Shown: one piece after another, positions 1 through 8,196 of the stretch
Position numbering within the stretch: the first letter of the stretch is position 1
How the letters are laid out: each line of letters starts with the position of its first letter
Source: CAYXVJ01 sp050309435
GTDB lineage: Bacteria; Bacillota; Clostridia; Saccharofermentanales; Fastidiosipilaceae
Direction: 5' to 3'
Length of the DNA stretch: 64,000 nucleotides
Assembly (NCBI GenBank): GCA_050309435.1
Contig: JBNRMJ010000021.1
Location: 1 to 64,000 of the forward strand
Notes under the pieces: generated by a model
What the model was told of the DNA's origin: nothing
The model's database searches: none
The model's input: the letters and a program-made list of their open reading frames with translations, nothing else
Position numbers and translations under genes: made by a program

Positions 1-122
1 TGCCGCCGGCTTCCTTCAGATTCCACCTCGCGATGGACACCCTTGCCTTTGGCTAATGGTTGGTCGCTACATACCCCCATAACGGACTCTCACCGTCAAG
101 TGAAGTGCCATGCGTGGCACAC
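1..122 (-). mobile_element. Group IIC intron, 5' end (cut by window edge)
   Basis: Read on the minus strand from position 122, the sequence opens with GTGTGCCACGCATGGCAC. It continues with GGTGAGAGTCC, AAGGGTGTCC and GGAATCTGAAGGAAGC, then GGCGGCA at the window edge. From memory this is the order of conserved blocks at the start of domain I in bacterial class C introns of the Oceanobacillus iheyensis type. The junction at 122 lies three bases past a terminator hairpin, which is the insertion preference known for class C. Only domain I is in the window, so I cannot say whether the intron carries a maturase/reverse transcriptase or is intact. Confidence 0.8.
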
Positions 123-125
123 ATA

Positions 126-155
126 AAGAGCCGCATTTTTGTCAATGCGGCTCTT
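126..155 (-). terminator. Terminator of the ECF S-component gene, target of the intron
   Basis: A perfect 12-bp stem (126-137 with 144-155) and a 6-base loop lie just after the stop codon of the minus-strand gene ending at 184. Only TTTAT follows the stem before intron sequence begins, so the usual U-tract has been interrupted by the insertion. Confidence 0.85.
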
Positions 156-183
156 CAATCAGAATTTTCAGTCAAATCGGAAT

Positions 184-738
184 CTATCTTTGATTCAAGG
201 AGCGTACGCCCGCGCGACGCAAGGCAAGTACCAGCGGCGGAATCAAAATCAACTGAACGACTATACCCGGCAGGCCGCCGATCGTCAGACTCTTTACAAC
301 TGTTCCCAATTCAAACGGAATGCCTATCGTATTCAGGATAAAGAAGTTCGCAATCGAATAAACGATGCGCCCGCCGACCATGGCAATGAGTAGAGTGGCG
401 ATAATGCCGGGCCAGGCTTTCGCCAGTTTCGGAGCGACGAGAGCAATAATCAGGGCATAAGCGGCCAATTCAAAAGCCATCGTCAGAGCCACCGGCATCA
501 TGACCGGTATGCTAAAGAGCAAACTGCGCAGAAGCGGCATGACGAAGGCCAGGGGCACCGCCCAGGGCAGGGGCAGAACAAATCCGGCCAGCATAGCCGG
601 TATGTGCATGGGCGATAACATCATACCGATTTGGGGGATCTGTCCGGTTAAAAATGGAAGCACGAATGCCAGGGCCAGAAGCATGGCCGCGATTGCGATA
701 TTTCTGCCCGGGGATTGCTTTTGCTTGCGATGAATCAT
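184..738 (-). CDS. ECF transporter S component (substrate unknown)
   Basis: This small, very hydrophobic protein (about 184 aa) has five or six predicted membrane segments and a basic N-terminus. The pattern of a proline-rich first loop (LSPMHIPAMLAG), then LLRSLLF and a late GGRIVYSIANFF segment, resembles substrate-binding S components of energy-coupling-factor vitamin transporters. Such proteins bind a vitamin or similar solute and dock on a shared EcfAAT module, which is not in this window. I start at 738 because GGAGG lies six bases upstream; a longer reading to 783 has no such site. No riboswitch precedes it, so the substrate cannot be guessed. The gene is followed by a terminator that a group IIC intron has invaded. 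Confidence 0.7.
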   Translation of the reverse strand: MIHRKQKQSPGRNIAIAAMLLALAFVLPFLTGQIPQIGMMLSPMHIPAMLAGFVLPLPWAVPLAFVMPLLRSLLFSIPVMMPVALTMAFELAAYALIIALVAPKLAKAWPGIIATLLIAMVGGRIVYSIANFFILNTIGIPFELGTVVKSLTIGGLPGIVVQLILIPPLVLALRRAGVRSLNQR

Positions 739-819
739 AATTTCCTCCACATGATGACATTTACTGAATCGATTTCTATGCATTCCATAAAGTCAAGGAT
801 GCATAAATCAAGGTACAAG

Positions 820-828
820 TGATACAAT
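820..828 (+). promoter_or_regulatory. Extended -10 promoter for the Fe-S aldo/keto reductase
   Basis: TGATACAAT fits the extended -10 form TGnTAnnAT. No good -35 is visible (TGCATA at the right distance is weak). It lies about 40 bases ahead of the start codon at 868. Confidence 0.45.
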
Positions 829-867
829 AAACCAAAAGGGGCTATCAAACAAGTGAAGGAGTAAAAA

Positions 868-1992
868 ATGAAACGGACAAGTCATGAAAATCTTTTAGAT
901 GAATTGACCTGCCTCGGTATGGGTAATATGCGCCTGCCTCAGAAAGACGGCGAAATTGACTACGAAAAAGCCGAGGCCATGATCGATTACCTCTACAGTA
1001 AAGGTGTTAATTACTACGATACCGCTTATTTCTACCATGGGGGTAAATCGGAACTGTTTGTACGCGATGCCGTTATCAGACGTTATCCGCGCGATACCTT
1101 TTATATCGCGGACAAACTGCCGGTAGGTGTGATCGAGACCGAAGAGGATATTACGCGTATTTTCAATATCCAGATGGAAAGACTCGACACCGATGTCGTA
1201 GATTATCATCTGTTGCATGCATTGAATAAGAGCAGCTGGGAAAAAGCCAAGCGTCTCGGCATCGATACCTTCCAGCGCGATCTGAAGGAAAAAGGTATCG
1301 TACGCCATATCGGCTTTTCCTTTCATGACTCTCCGGAAGTGCTCGAACAGATTCTTGACGAAGGCGAGTGGGATTTCGTTCAGCTTCAGTTGAACTATCT
1401 CGACTGGTTCAAGTATGACGCCAAACAGTTATACGAGAGCTGCGAGAAGAGAAATCTGCCGATCATCGTCATGGAGCCCATTCGCGGCGGCAGTCTGGCT
1501 ACGCTTCACAGCGATGTCGAAGCGATTTTCAAGGCGGCCAGGCCGGATGCCAGCCTCGCTTCCTGGGCACTGCGCTGGGTTAGCGAACTTCCTCTGGTTA
1601 AAGTCATTCTCAGCGGTATGACGGAGATGGAACACTGCATCGACAATGTGGCAACCTTCGAAGCCAACGAACCGTTTACACCCGAAGATCATGTTGTCAT
1701 CGCCAAGGTCATGGAGGCGCTCGACAAGCTGCCGACCATCCCATGCACCGATTGCAAGTATTGTAACGAATGCCCGATGGAAATCGACATTCCGGGATTG
1801 TTTAGCAAGTACAACAATTACCTGACCTTCGGACAGGAGTGGCAATTGAGCAATTCTTATCTGAAAAACACGGATCCCGCCAAACAGGCTAATGTCTGCA
1901 TTGCCTGCGGGACATGCGAAGCCGCCTGTCCGCAACGTATCGATATCATCGAAGAGATAGCTCGCATCCACGAACTGGCCGAATCTCTCTAA
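868..1992 (+). CDS. Aldo/keto reductase with C-terminal 4Fe-4S domain
   Basis: The 374-aa protein has an aldo/keto reductase TIM barrel (about residues 10-280) fused to a ferredoxin-like tail. The barrel shows the early GMGNMRLP and YDTAYFYHGG segments, with a lysine near IADKLP and the histidine of YHLLH. The tail has two cysteine sets: C293, C296, C299, C302 (CTDCKYCNECP) and C344, C347, C350, C354 (CIACGTCEAACP). This is the predicted oxidoreductase subfamily common in anaerobes; its physiological substrate is generally unknown. The start has GAAGGAG at good distance. It is monocistronic, convergent with the suf operon, and the two share a bidirectional terminator. Its clusters would presumably be supplied by the neighbouring Suf system. 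Confidence 0.9.
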   Translation: MKRTSHENLLDELTCLGMGNMRLPQKDGEIDYEKAEAMIDYLYSKGVNYYDTAYFYHGGKSELFVRDAVIRRYPRDTFYIADKLPVGVIETEEDITRIFNIQMERLDTDVVDYHLLHALNKSSWEKAKRLGIDTFQRDLKEKGIVRHIGFSFHDSPEVLEQILDEGEWDFVQLQLNYLDWFKYDAKQLYESCEKRNLPIIVMEPIRGGSLATLHSDVEAIFKAARPDASLASWALRWVSELPLVKVILSGMTEMEHCIDNVATFEANEPFTPEDHVVIAKVMEALDKLPTIPCTDCKYCNECPMEIDIPGLFSKYNNYLTFGQEWQLSNSYLKNTDPAKQANVCIACGTCEAACPQRIDIIEEIARIHELAESL

Positions 1993-2027
1993 GCCCTTGG
2001 AGACTAGGCGAAATCCCTGAAAATATA

Positions 2028-2054
2028 AAGCCTCTTGCGTTTGGCAAGAGGCTT
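2028..2054. terminator. Bidirectional terminator between the reductase and sufB
   Basis: An 11-bp stem AAGCCTCTTGC/GCAAGAGGCTT with a 5-base loop. T-rich tails follow on both strands (TTTTATT on plus, TTTATATTTT on minus), serving two convergent genes. Confidence 0.9.
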
Positions 2055-2075
2055 TTATTGTCTCGTTTGCGATCT

Positions 2076-3545
2076 TTATCCGACCGATCCGCTCATATCC
2101 AGTTTCATCAGCTGGTTGAGCTCGATGGCGTATTCCATCGGCAACTCCTTCGTAAAGGGTTCCAGGAAACCCATGATGATCATCTCGGTTGCCTGATCTT
2201 CCGGTATACCGCGGCTTGTCAGATAAAAGAGCTGCTCGTCCGAAATTTTGGAAACCGTGGCTTCATGCCAGAGTTCGGTCGTGCCGTTGCGGATGCGGTT
2301 GGTCGGCAGCGTATCGGACTTGCTGAGCTCGTCTAAAATCAAAGTATCGCATTCGATGTGAGACTTCGCACGCAATGCCCGGGGACCGTGATCGACGGTT
2401 CCGCGATAGGTTGCGTTGCCTCCGTTTCTCGAAATGGACTTCGAGATAATCGTAGACGAAGTATCCGGTCCGATGTGAATCATACGGGAACCGGCATCCT
2501 GGGTCTGGTTTTTACCCGCGACCGCGATCGATATTGTCGTACCGCGGCTTCTGGCGCCGCGAAGATAAATCGCCGGGTATTTCATGGTCAGTTTGGAGCC
2601 GAGGTTGCCGTCGACCCACTCGACCTGAGCGTCTTCGCCTGCAATCGCGCGCTTCGTAACCAGATTATAGACATTGTCGGACCAGTTCTGAATGGTCGTA
2701 TAGCGGCAGCGACCTCCCTTTTCGACGAAAATCTCGACAATCGCGGCATGAAGCGAATTGGTCGTATAGTTCGGAGCGGTACAGCCTTCGACGTAATGCA
2801 GATCGGCACCTTCGTCAACAATGATCAGGGTACGTTCGAACTGTCCCATCTTCTCGCTGTTGATTCTGAAATACGACTGAAGAATCTGAGGAACCTTGAC
2901 TCCCTTGGGTACGTAAATAAAAGAACCGCCGGACCAGACCGCGCTGTTTAAGGCTGCGAACTTATTGTCCGTGTTGGGAACCAGCTTGGAAAAATACTTC
3001 TTGAAAATTTCGGGATGCTCTTTCAGTGCGGTATCCGTATCCGTAAAAATGACACCCAAATCTTCCAGTTCTTTCTGGACCTTGTGGTAAACAACTTCCG
3101 ACTCGTACTGCGTCGTGACACCGGAGAGATACTCCCGTTCGGCCTGGGGGATACCCAGTTTCTCGAAAGTATTCTTGATCTCTTCGGGGACATCGTCCCA
3201 GCTGGTTTCGCTTTGTTCGCTGGCCTTGATGTAATAGTGCATATCCTGGAAATCAATCGCGTCGATGTGTCCGAAATCCGGCATCGGAAGCGACTCGAAA
3301 ATCTGATAGGATTTCACGCGAAACTCTGTCATCCACTCGGGTTCGTTCTTGATCCTCGAAATCTCGCGCACGATATCCTCGTTGATACCTTTCGGTAAAA
3401 CTCTGACGTTTTCGACATCGTCGCGAAAGCCGTATTTATAACCTTCGTCCAGTCTTTCCGTGATCTCTTCCGGACTTACGAGATCCGGATCGACTTTCTG
3501 ACCGGTATTAAGATTTTCCAGATTCTTATCTTGTTCGTTACTCAT
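2076..3545 (-). CDS. sufB: Fe-S cluster assembly scaffold SufB
   Basis: The 489-aa protein carries the SufB core with segments such as SGGSFIYVPKGV, YVEGCTAP and KYPAIYLRGA, and ends with the family's ELNQLMKLDM. SufB forms the SufBC2D scaffold on which Fe-S clusters are built in the cytoplasm. The cysteine of EGCTAPNY and late residues such as CDTL fit the functional set of the family. It is the last gene of sufC-sufD-sufS-sufU-sufB, the Firmicutes order. The start at 3545 has only a weak ribosome site, but an upstream in-frame stop (TAA after ATGGGG) limits alternatives. Length is normal for the family. Confidence 0.95.
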   Translation of the reverse strand: MSNEQDKNLENLNTGQKVDPDLVSPEEITERLDEGYKYGFRDDVENVRVLPKGINEDIVREISRIKNEPEWMTEFRVKSYQIFESLPMPDFGHIDAIDFQDMHYYIKASEQSETSWDDVPEEIKNTFEKLGIPQAEREYLSGVTTQYESEVVYHKVQKELEDLGVIFTDTDTALKEHPEIFKKYFSKLVPNTDNKFAALNSAVWSGGSFIYVPKGVKVPQILQSYFRINSEKMGQFERTLIIVDEGADLHYVEGCTAPNYTTNSLHAAIVEIFVEKGGRCRYTTIQNWSDNVYNLVTKRAIAGEDAQVEWVDGNLGSKLTMKYPAIYLRGARSRGTTISIAVAGKNQTQDAGSRMIHIGPDTSSTIISKSISRNGGNATYRGTVDHGPRALRAKSHIECDTLILDELSKSDTLPTNRIRNGTTELWHEATVSKISDEQLFYLTSRGIPEDQATEMIIMGFLEPFTKELPMEYAIELNQLMKLDMSGSVG

Positions 3546-3570
3546 CCGTCTTTACCCCATATTCAATCGG

Positions 3571-4056
3571 TTAAATGATGATGGTGTCATCATCGGTATT
3601 ATGGTCTTCCGTCAATTGCCTGATTCCGGCTTCCGCGGCATTCCATGCCAGCGTGGCGCAATTGATTCGAGGCGGAACTTGAGTTACGCCCTGTAAGCTG
3701 ATGCATTCTTCCAGCAGTTCTTTGTTATACGGTTCGCCCGATACCATCAGTTTAAACTGACGGATGAGCTCCAGTGCTTCCTCCGGAGATTTGTCTTTCA
3801 GCAATCCGGTCATCATGGATCCGCTCGAACAGCAGATCGCACAACCGCTGCCCATATATCGGCAATCGCTCACTTTGGCTTCTTCGCCGATCTTGAGCTG
3901 AACCGAAATATCATCGCCGCAAGACGGGTTCTTCAGATGCACGGTTTTATAGGAAGGATCTCCGACCAGTCCCTTGTTGCGGGGGTTGGTATAGTGATCC
4001 ATTATGATTTGTCGAAAAAACATATCCTGATCAGAAGAGGACGTCAAGGAAATCAC
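3571..4056 (-). CDS. sufU: Fe-S assembly sulfur-transfer protein SufU
   Basis: The 161-aa protein has the SufU/IscU-like fold with three cysteine regions: NPSCGDD, GSGCAICCSS and RINCATLAW. In Gram-positive bacteria SufU is a zinc-dependent acceptor that takes persulfide sulfur from SufS and hands it to SufBCD. The insertion between the second and third cysteines, typical of SufU against IscU, is present. The start is uncertain. A GTG at 4056 gives a 26-base overlap with sufS; an ATG at 4023 clears the overlap but has its ribosome site too close. Family alignment (about eight residues before IIMDHY) favours a start between them, possibly a TTG. It lies between sufS and sufB in the suf operon. 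Confidence 0.93.
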   Translation of the reverse strand: MISLTSSSDQDMFFRQIIMDHYTNPRNKGLVGDPSYKTVHLKNPSCGDDISVQLKIGEEAKVSDCRYMGSGCAICCSSGSMMTGLLKDKSPEEALELIRQFKLMVSGEPYNKELLEECISLQGVTQVPPRINCATLAWNAAEAGIRQLTEDHNTDDDTIII

Positions 4057-5293
4057 CTGCCTTCTTCGTCGTTTCGATTAAACGTTCAATCTCTTCGGGC
4101 GTATTATAAAACGCCATGCTCGCACGTAATGTCGCATTTTGCTTCAGCCAGCGCATCGTCGGCTGCGAGCAGTGATGACCTGCACGAAGTGAAATGCCTT
4201 CCCTGTCGTAAACACTGGCCGCGTCATGCGGGTGAACGCCTTTGATATTAAAGCTGACAATGCCGGAGAAGTAGTTATTCGGATTGAAAATTTTCACATT
4301 TTCAAGCTCGGATAAGCCGTCAACGGCCATCTTCGTCAATTCCATAACCTTCTTTTGAATGCCGCAATAGCCCAGACTGTTCATATACTCGATGGCAGCG
4401 CCCAAACCAATGACTTCCGCGATCGCGGGCGTACCGGCCTCAAAGCGATACGGAGGTTCGCGGAAAATGGATTGATGCGTGTCGACATAATCAATCATTT
4501 CACCGCCGAAGATAACCGGAGGCATGGCTTCCAATAGATCGTAACGACCATAAAGGACACCCGCGCCGGTCGGTCCGTAGAGCTTATGCGCCGAGAAGGC
4601 ATAGAAATCTATGCCCCAGGCCACTACCTGCGGCCGTTCGTGCACGATGCCCTGAGCACCGTCGACCACAAAAACAGCATTGTAACGATGGACGACTTCG
4701 CCGAGCTTCTCCAGATCGTTTTCCGCACCCATGACATTCGTGATGTGCGAGAGACAAACCATACGGGTTCGTTCGCTCATCACGGTTTCCAGCTCCTCCG
4801 GTCGAACCACGCCGTTCTCGTCGGGTTCGACGATGACAAGCTTCGCCTTTTGGCGAAGGGCCAGCTGCTGCCAGCTCACATAGTTCGCATGGTGTTCTGT
4901 GGGGCTGACAACGATCTCGTCGCCTTCCTTCACATTCGACTGACCGTAACTCATCGCCACCAGGTTCAGGGAAGCGGTCGTTCCGGCCGTGAAAATAATC
5001 TCCTCGGGTTTAGAGGCTCCGATGAATTCGGCCACCTTGTGGCGGACCGCTTCGAAGGCGGTCGTAGCCTTATGAGCGACGGTATCCACCCCGCGAAACA
5101 CACTGCTGCCGTACTCGCTGTAATATTGATCCATCGCATGTATGACTTCATAGGGTTTCAGCGCCGTCGCCGCATTGTTCAAATAAGCAAAGTCCTTACC
5201 GTGACTCTTTAACTTCGTCATCGGGAAGTCATCGCGCACGGCCGGATCCAGACCCGGACAGCTGCGGATTTCTTCCAAAAAATCTTTCCTCAT
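4031..5293 (-). CDS. sufS: Cysteine desulfurase SufS
   Basis: The 420-aa PLP-dependent enzyme removes sulfur from cysteine for cluster assembly. The cofactor lysine is K237 in YAFSAHKLYGP. The persulfide cysteine is C375 in AGHHCSQPTM, which sits in the short loop typical of group II (SufS) enzymes that need a partner such as SufU. The TEHHANYVSW and DGAQG segments of the PLP site are present. Its start codon overlaps the sufD stop by four bases, so translation is probably coupled. Length is close to the family norm of about 405-410 with a modest N-terminal extension. Confidence 0.96.
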   Translation of the reverse strand: MRKDFLEEIRSCPGLDPAVRDDFPMTKLKSHGKDFAYLNNAATALKPYEVIHAMDQYYSEYGSSVFRGVDTVAHKATTAFEAVRHKVAEFIGASKPEEIIFTAGTTASLNLVAMSYGQSNVKEGDEIVVSPTEHHANYVSWQQLALRQKAKLVIVEPDENGVVRPEELETVMSERTRMVCLSHITNVMGAENDLEKLGEVVHRYNAVFVVDGAQGIVHERPQVVAWGIDFYAFSAHKLYGPTGAGVLYGRYDLLEAMPPVIFGGEMIDYVDTHQSIFREPPYRFEAGTPAIAEVIGLGAAIEYMNSLGYCGIQKKVMELTKMAVDGLSELENVKIFNPNNYFSGIVSFNIKGVHPHDAASVYDREGISLRAGHHCSQPTMRWLKQNATLRASMAFYNTPEEIERLIETTKKAGDFLDVLF

Positions 5294-6372
5294 TGAGCCA
5301 CCTTCTCCAAGAGCACATGTCTCAGGTAAGCAATCGCTCCGGCCGCAGGCGAGTCTGACGAACGGGCCATCTGGTCGATGACCGGCTGCAGATAGCCGCT
5401 TGTTACCAGCTGCTCGGCCTGAGTACGGCTCATACCGCGGCTCTGCAGATAATAAAGCGATTCTTCGTCCAGCTGACCGATACTGGCGGCATGGCCTGCC
5501 TTCAGCTCGTTTTCGTCAATCAGCAAAACAGGATAGGTATCGGCCTTGGCTGTCGGATCGAGCATCAGGAAACGGCTTTCCTGATCTCCGTAACTGCCCG
5601 TCGCGCCTTTTTCGATGAAAGTACGACCGGCAAACATGCCATAGCCCTCTGCACGAACAACACCGTGGTTATAGATATTGGACGTGGTATTGCGGGCCAG
5701 ATGCTCGATCGTGGTATCGACGCGAATCTCGTCCCAGGAGTCAACGAAAATCGCCGAATTGGTATCGGCCGACGCGCCTTCTCCGGTGAGGAAAATCTGT
5801 CCGACCGAATATGCCGAGCTCTCCAGATTTAAGGTCTGCACATTAAAGGATGCATTGGCGGCAACCTTAACGCGATACGACAAGAGCTGCCAGCTGGCAT
5901 AACCGGGATACTTGATAATCGTGAAATGAAGCTGCGAGTTTTCTCCCTGATCGATATCCAGATAGATCGGTTCTTCCGTTTCCGCCGTGACAAGGAACAG
6001 ATGAACATCTGCCTGCGCTTCGATCTTGATCTTGACGTAGCTGCCGTCTTCCCTGTTTCCGGCAATCAAAACCGGCAGAAATATCCGGCGTTTCTCGGCG
6101 GGAATGGTTAAGGAATAACCGTTAAACTCTCCCCTCACCGGCAAAGGACGTTGCGGATTCCGCTGTTTTGATTCGGCTTCTCTCGGTTTGAACTGACGCA
6201 GAATCTTCGAACTCGGGCTGGCAATCTTCTCGAAGACGAGGGCGGGATCATGTGATTCGACGGCTTTCGATGCATCGAGCGCTTCAACAACGTTGTTGCC
6301 CAGTGCATTGATTCGAAGCCAGCGATAATTCTCGAGACCAATCTTGGTCCGTATTAAATCGACTTTACGCAC
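5290..6372 (-). CDS. sufD: Fe-S cluster assembly protein SufD
   Basis: The 360-aa SufB/SufD-family protein is shorter and more divergent than SufB. The C-terminal half contains the beta-helix region, with GRTFIEKGATGSYGDQES and the ending LYYLQSRGMSRTQAEQLVTSGYL that mirrors SufB's LTSRGIPEDQATEMI. It partners SufB and SufC in the scaffold. Translation appears to start at a GTG (6372) behind GAGGAG, 24 bases after sufC. It lacks the cysteine-rich features of SufB, as expected. SufD rather than a second SufB is supported by its operon position and lower conservation. Confidence 0.93.
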   Translation of the reverse strand: MRKVDLIRTKIGLENYRWLRINALGNNVVEALDASKAVESHDPALVFEKIASPSSKILRQFKPREAESKQRNPQRPLPVRGEFNGYSLTIPAEKRRIFLPVLIAGNREDGSYVKIKIEAQADVHLFLVTAETEEPIYLDIDQGENSQLHFTIIKYPGYASWQLLSYRVKVAANASFNVQTLNLESSAYSVGQIFLTGEGASADTNSAIFVDSWDEIRVDTTIEHLARNTTSNIYNHGVVRAEGYGMFAGRTFIEKGATGSYGDQESRFLMLDPTAKADTYPVLLIDENELKAGHAASIGQLDEESLYYLQSRGMSRTQAEQLVTSGYLQPVIDQMARSSDSPAAGAIAYLRHVLLEKVAQ

Positions 6373-6396
6373 GTTAGACTCTCCTCTCTCGTCTGC

Positions 6397-7233
6397 TTAA
6401 AAGGGCAGACCGCCGGGAAGATCCGACGTTACGCCATGCGCCACGCTTTCTTCGTCTGATAAAACTTCAAGCCCCAGCTCCTCGCGGAGCCACTCGTAAC
6501 CTTCGCGCTCCAGCTTCTCGGCCAGCGTCAGGTCGCCGGTCATGACGATTTTACCGCCCATGAGAATGTGCACGAAGTCGGGTTTGACATAATCCAAAAT
6601 ACGCTGATAGTGCGTGATGAGTAAAACACCCATCTCCTCGCCGCGTTCCCCGGCCAGTTCTGTTACATTGTTGCCGACAATGCGAAGAGCATCGATATCC
6701 AGACCCGAATCGATTTCGTCGAGCATGGCAATCGCCGGCTTCAGTAGCATCATCTGGAGGATTTCGTTGCGTTTCTTTTCGCCGCCGCTGAAACCTTCGT
6801 TCAGATAACGGTTGGGCAGGTTCTGATTCATCTCCAGCTTCTCGACCGCTTCGTTCAAAGCCTTACGGAAGGGGAACAATCCGATTTGCTTGCCTTCGCC
6901 GAGGTTGGCGTTCATCGCGGTTCTCAGGAAATCCGAGTTCGTGACACCGGGAATTTCGCTGGGGTACTGCATAGCTAAAAATAAGCCGGCACGTGCTCTC
7001 TCGTCGACCGACATTTCCAGAACATTCTTACCGTCGAGGGTAACCGATCCTCCGGTTACGCTGTAGCGGGGATGTCCCATCAATGTCGAGGCCAGAGTCG
7101 ACTTACCGGTTCCGTTCGGTCCCATGATGACGTGAATTTCGCCACCTTTAATTGTAAGATCGAGATCCTTCAGAATCTGTTTTTCTTCGACCTTACAGCC
7201 CAATCCTTTAATTTCCAATACAGGTCTTGCCAT
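6397..7233 (-). CDS. sufC: Fe-S assembly ATPase SufC
   Basis: This is a 278-aa ABC-type ATPase with Walker A GPNGTGKST, signature region FSGGEKKRNEI, Walker B AIAMLDEIDSGLD and a histidine switch in LLITHYQR. SufC is the soluble ATPase of the SufBCD scaffold, not a transporter. I start at 7233 (MARPVLE) because AAAGGA lies eight bases before it. An upstream ATG at 7251 would place the ribosome site inside the gene. It is the first gene of the suf operon. The tail beyond about residue 250 (HGVTSDLPGG) is longer than usual and of unknown meaning. Confidence 0.96.
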   Translation of the reverse strand: MARPVLEIKGLGCKVEEKQILKDLDLTIKGGEIHVIMGPNGTGKSTLASTLMGHPRYSVTGGSVTLDGKNVLEMSVDERARAGLFLAMQYPSEIPGVTNSDFLRTAMNANLGEGKQIGLFPFRKALNEAVEKLEMNQNLPNRYLNEGFSGGEKKRNEILQMMLLKPAIAMLDEIDSGLDIDALRIVGNNVTELAGERGEEMGVLLITHYQRILDYVKPDFVHILMGGKIVMTGDLTLAEKLEREGYEWLREELGLEVLSDEESVAHGVTSDLPGGLPF

Positions 7234-7315
7234 ATAGCAGTCCTTTCCCATTCGCAGAGAAAATCAATTCATCCGCGTTTTATTAAATAAAGCATATAAG
7301 TTTGAAATCTGATGT

Positions 7316-7333
7316 GTTTTCAAAAGTGAAAAC
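7316..7333. repeat. Inverted repeat in the suf leader
   Basis: GTTTTCA-N4-TGAAAAC is perfect over 7-bp arms. It lies about 30-50 bases downstream of the predicted suf start point, so it could be an operator or a leader hairpin. It does not match a regulator site I know. Confidence 0.4.
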
Positions 7334-7364
7334 AGACGAGTTCACACACATATACATGACACAC

Positions 7365-7370
7365 ATTATA
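7365..7370 (-). promoter_or_regulatory. -10 element of the suf operon
   Basis: A perfect TATAAT reads on minus at 7370-7365, about 130 bases before sufC. No convincing -35 is seen at 17 bases (GTATGA), so an activator or other compensation may be needed. Confidence 0.45.
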
Positions 7371-7511
7371 TGAATATTTGTCGATACTCATACGGTTAAT
7401 ATGTTACCACATGGCCCTCGATTTGCCTTTCCATATCTGACACAAAAGTATCAGATGGAAATGAAATCGCTTTCGACAATATTCTGATAAGTGCCGTGGC
7501 AAAAGCTCATC

Positions 7512-7520
7512 TGTGATAAT
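7512..7520 (+). promoter_or_regulatory. Extended -10 promoter of hisHF
   Basis: TGTGATAAT gives the TGn extension and a 5/6 -10 hexamer, about 50 bases before hisH. It closely resembles the -10 regions at 33120 and 48444. Confidence 0.45.
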
Positions 7521-7568
7521 ATTGAGGTGTAAGTACCCTATTGTTTAACACGTAGAAAGGAATCATCT

Positions 7569-8177
7569 ATGATTGCTATCATTGACTACGGCCGGGGTAA
7601 TCTGGCTAGCGTTGCCAACAGTTTAAATCATCTTGGACTTTCCTATAAAATCGTTATGAAACCGGACGATCTTCGCGAAACAAACGCCGTCATTCTGCCC
7701 GGAGTCGGCGCATTCGACGATGCGATGAAAAGCCTTCGCGAAACGGGTCTGGCGGACGCACTGACGAAAGAAGTCGCCGCCGGAAAACCCTTTCTCGGCA
7801 TCTGCCTGGGCATGCAGCTTCTTTTTGATTCCAGCGAAGAGGGCAGCGAAGCCGGACTTGGTATTCTAAAAGGGCGGGTACGCCGTTTCAACTTCGTCGA
7901 CGCGGCAGCCCGAAGCCTGAAAGTACCGCATACGGGTTGGAACAGCCTGCACGTGCAAGAAGGCGACTTGCTGCTGGAAGACGGCAGCGAAGTTTACTTC
8001 GTTCACTCTTACTATGTTTTACCCGATGATAAAACCATCGTCTCCGCAGTAACGGATTACGGCGGAAGCTTCTGTTCGGCCATCCGTCAGGATAAGATTT
8101 TCGGAGTCCAGTTTCATCCCGAAAAGAGCGGAAATGTTGGTCTGGAGATATTGAAGCGCTTCGGCGAACTCGTGTAA
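7569..8177 (+). CDS. hisH: Imidazole glycerol phosphate synthase glutaminase HisH
   Basis: The 202-aa class I glutamine amidotransferase has nucleophile C79 in FLGICLGMQ and the H183/E185 pair in VQFHPEKSG, completing the catalytic triad. It releases ammonia from glutamine and channels it to HisF for the fifth step of histidine synthesis, which also yields the purine intermediate AICAR. A clean AAAGGAATC site precedes the ATG. It is followed 19 bases later by hisF. No other histidine gene is nearby, so the pathway is scattered in this genome. Confidence 0.97.
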   Translation: MIAIIDYGRGNLASVANSLNHLGLSYKIVMKPDDLRETNAVILPGVGAFDDAMKSLRETGLADALTKEVAAGKPFLGICLGMQLLFDSSEEGSEAGLGILKGRVRRFNFVDAAARSLKVPHTGWNSLHVQEGDLLLEDGSEVYFVHSYYVLPDDKTIVSAVTDYGGSFCSAIRQDKIFGVQFHPEKSGNVGLEILKRFGELV

Positions 8178-8196
8178 TGAAAGTATCGGAGGAATT

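Larger units (their letters stand above)
7234..7568. other. Divergent control region sufC / hisH
   Basis: These 335 gene-free bases hold the suf promoter on minus (-10 at 7370-7365), an inverted repeat at 7316-7333, an imperfect inverted repeat ATCTGA-N10-TCAGAT at 7435-7456, and the hisH promoter at 7512-7520. I see no riboswitch, T-box or small ORF with a ribosome site. Confidence 0.6.

Noticed and set aside
60..393. Plus-strand ORFs at the left edge
   Set aside because: They cross the intron end and the terminator and lie antisense to the ECF S-component gene.
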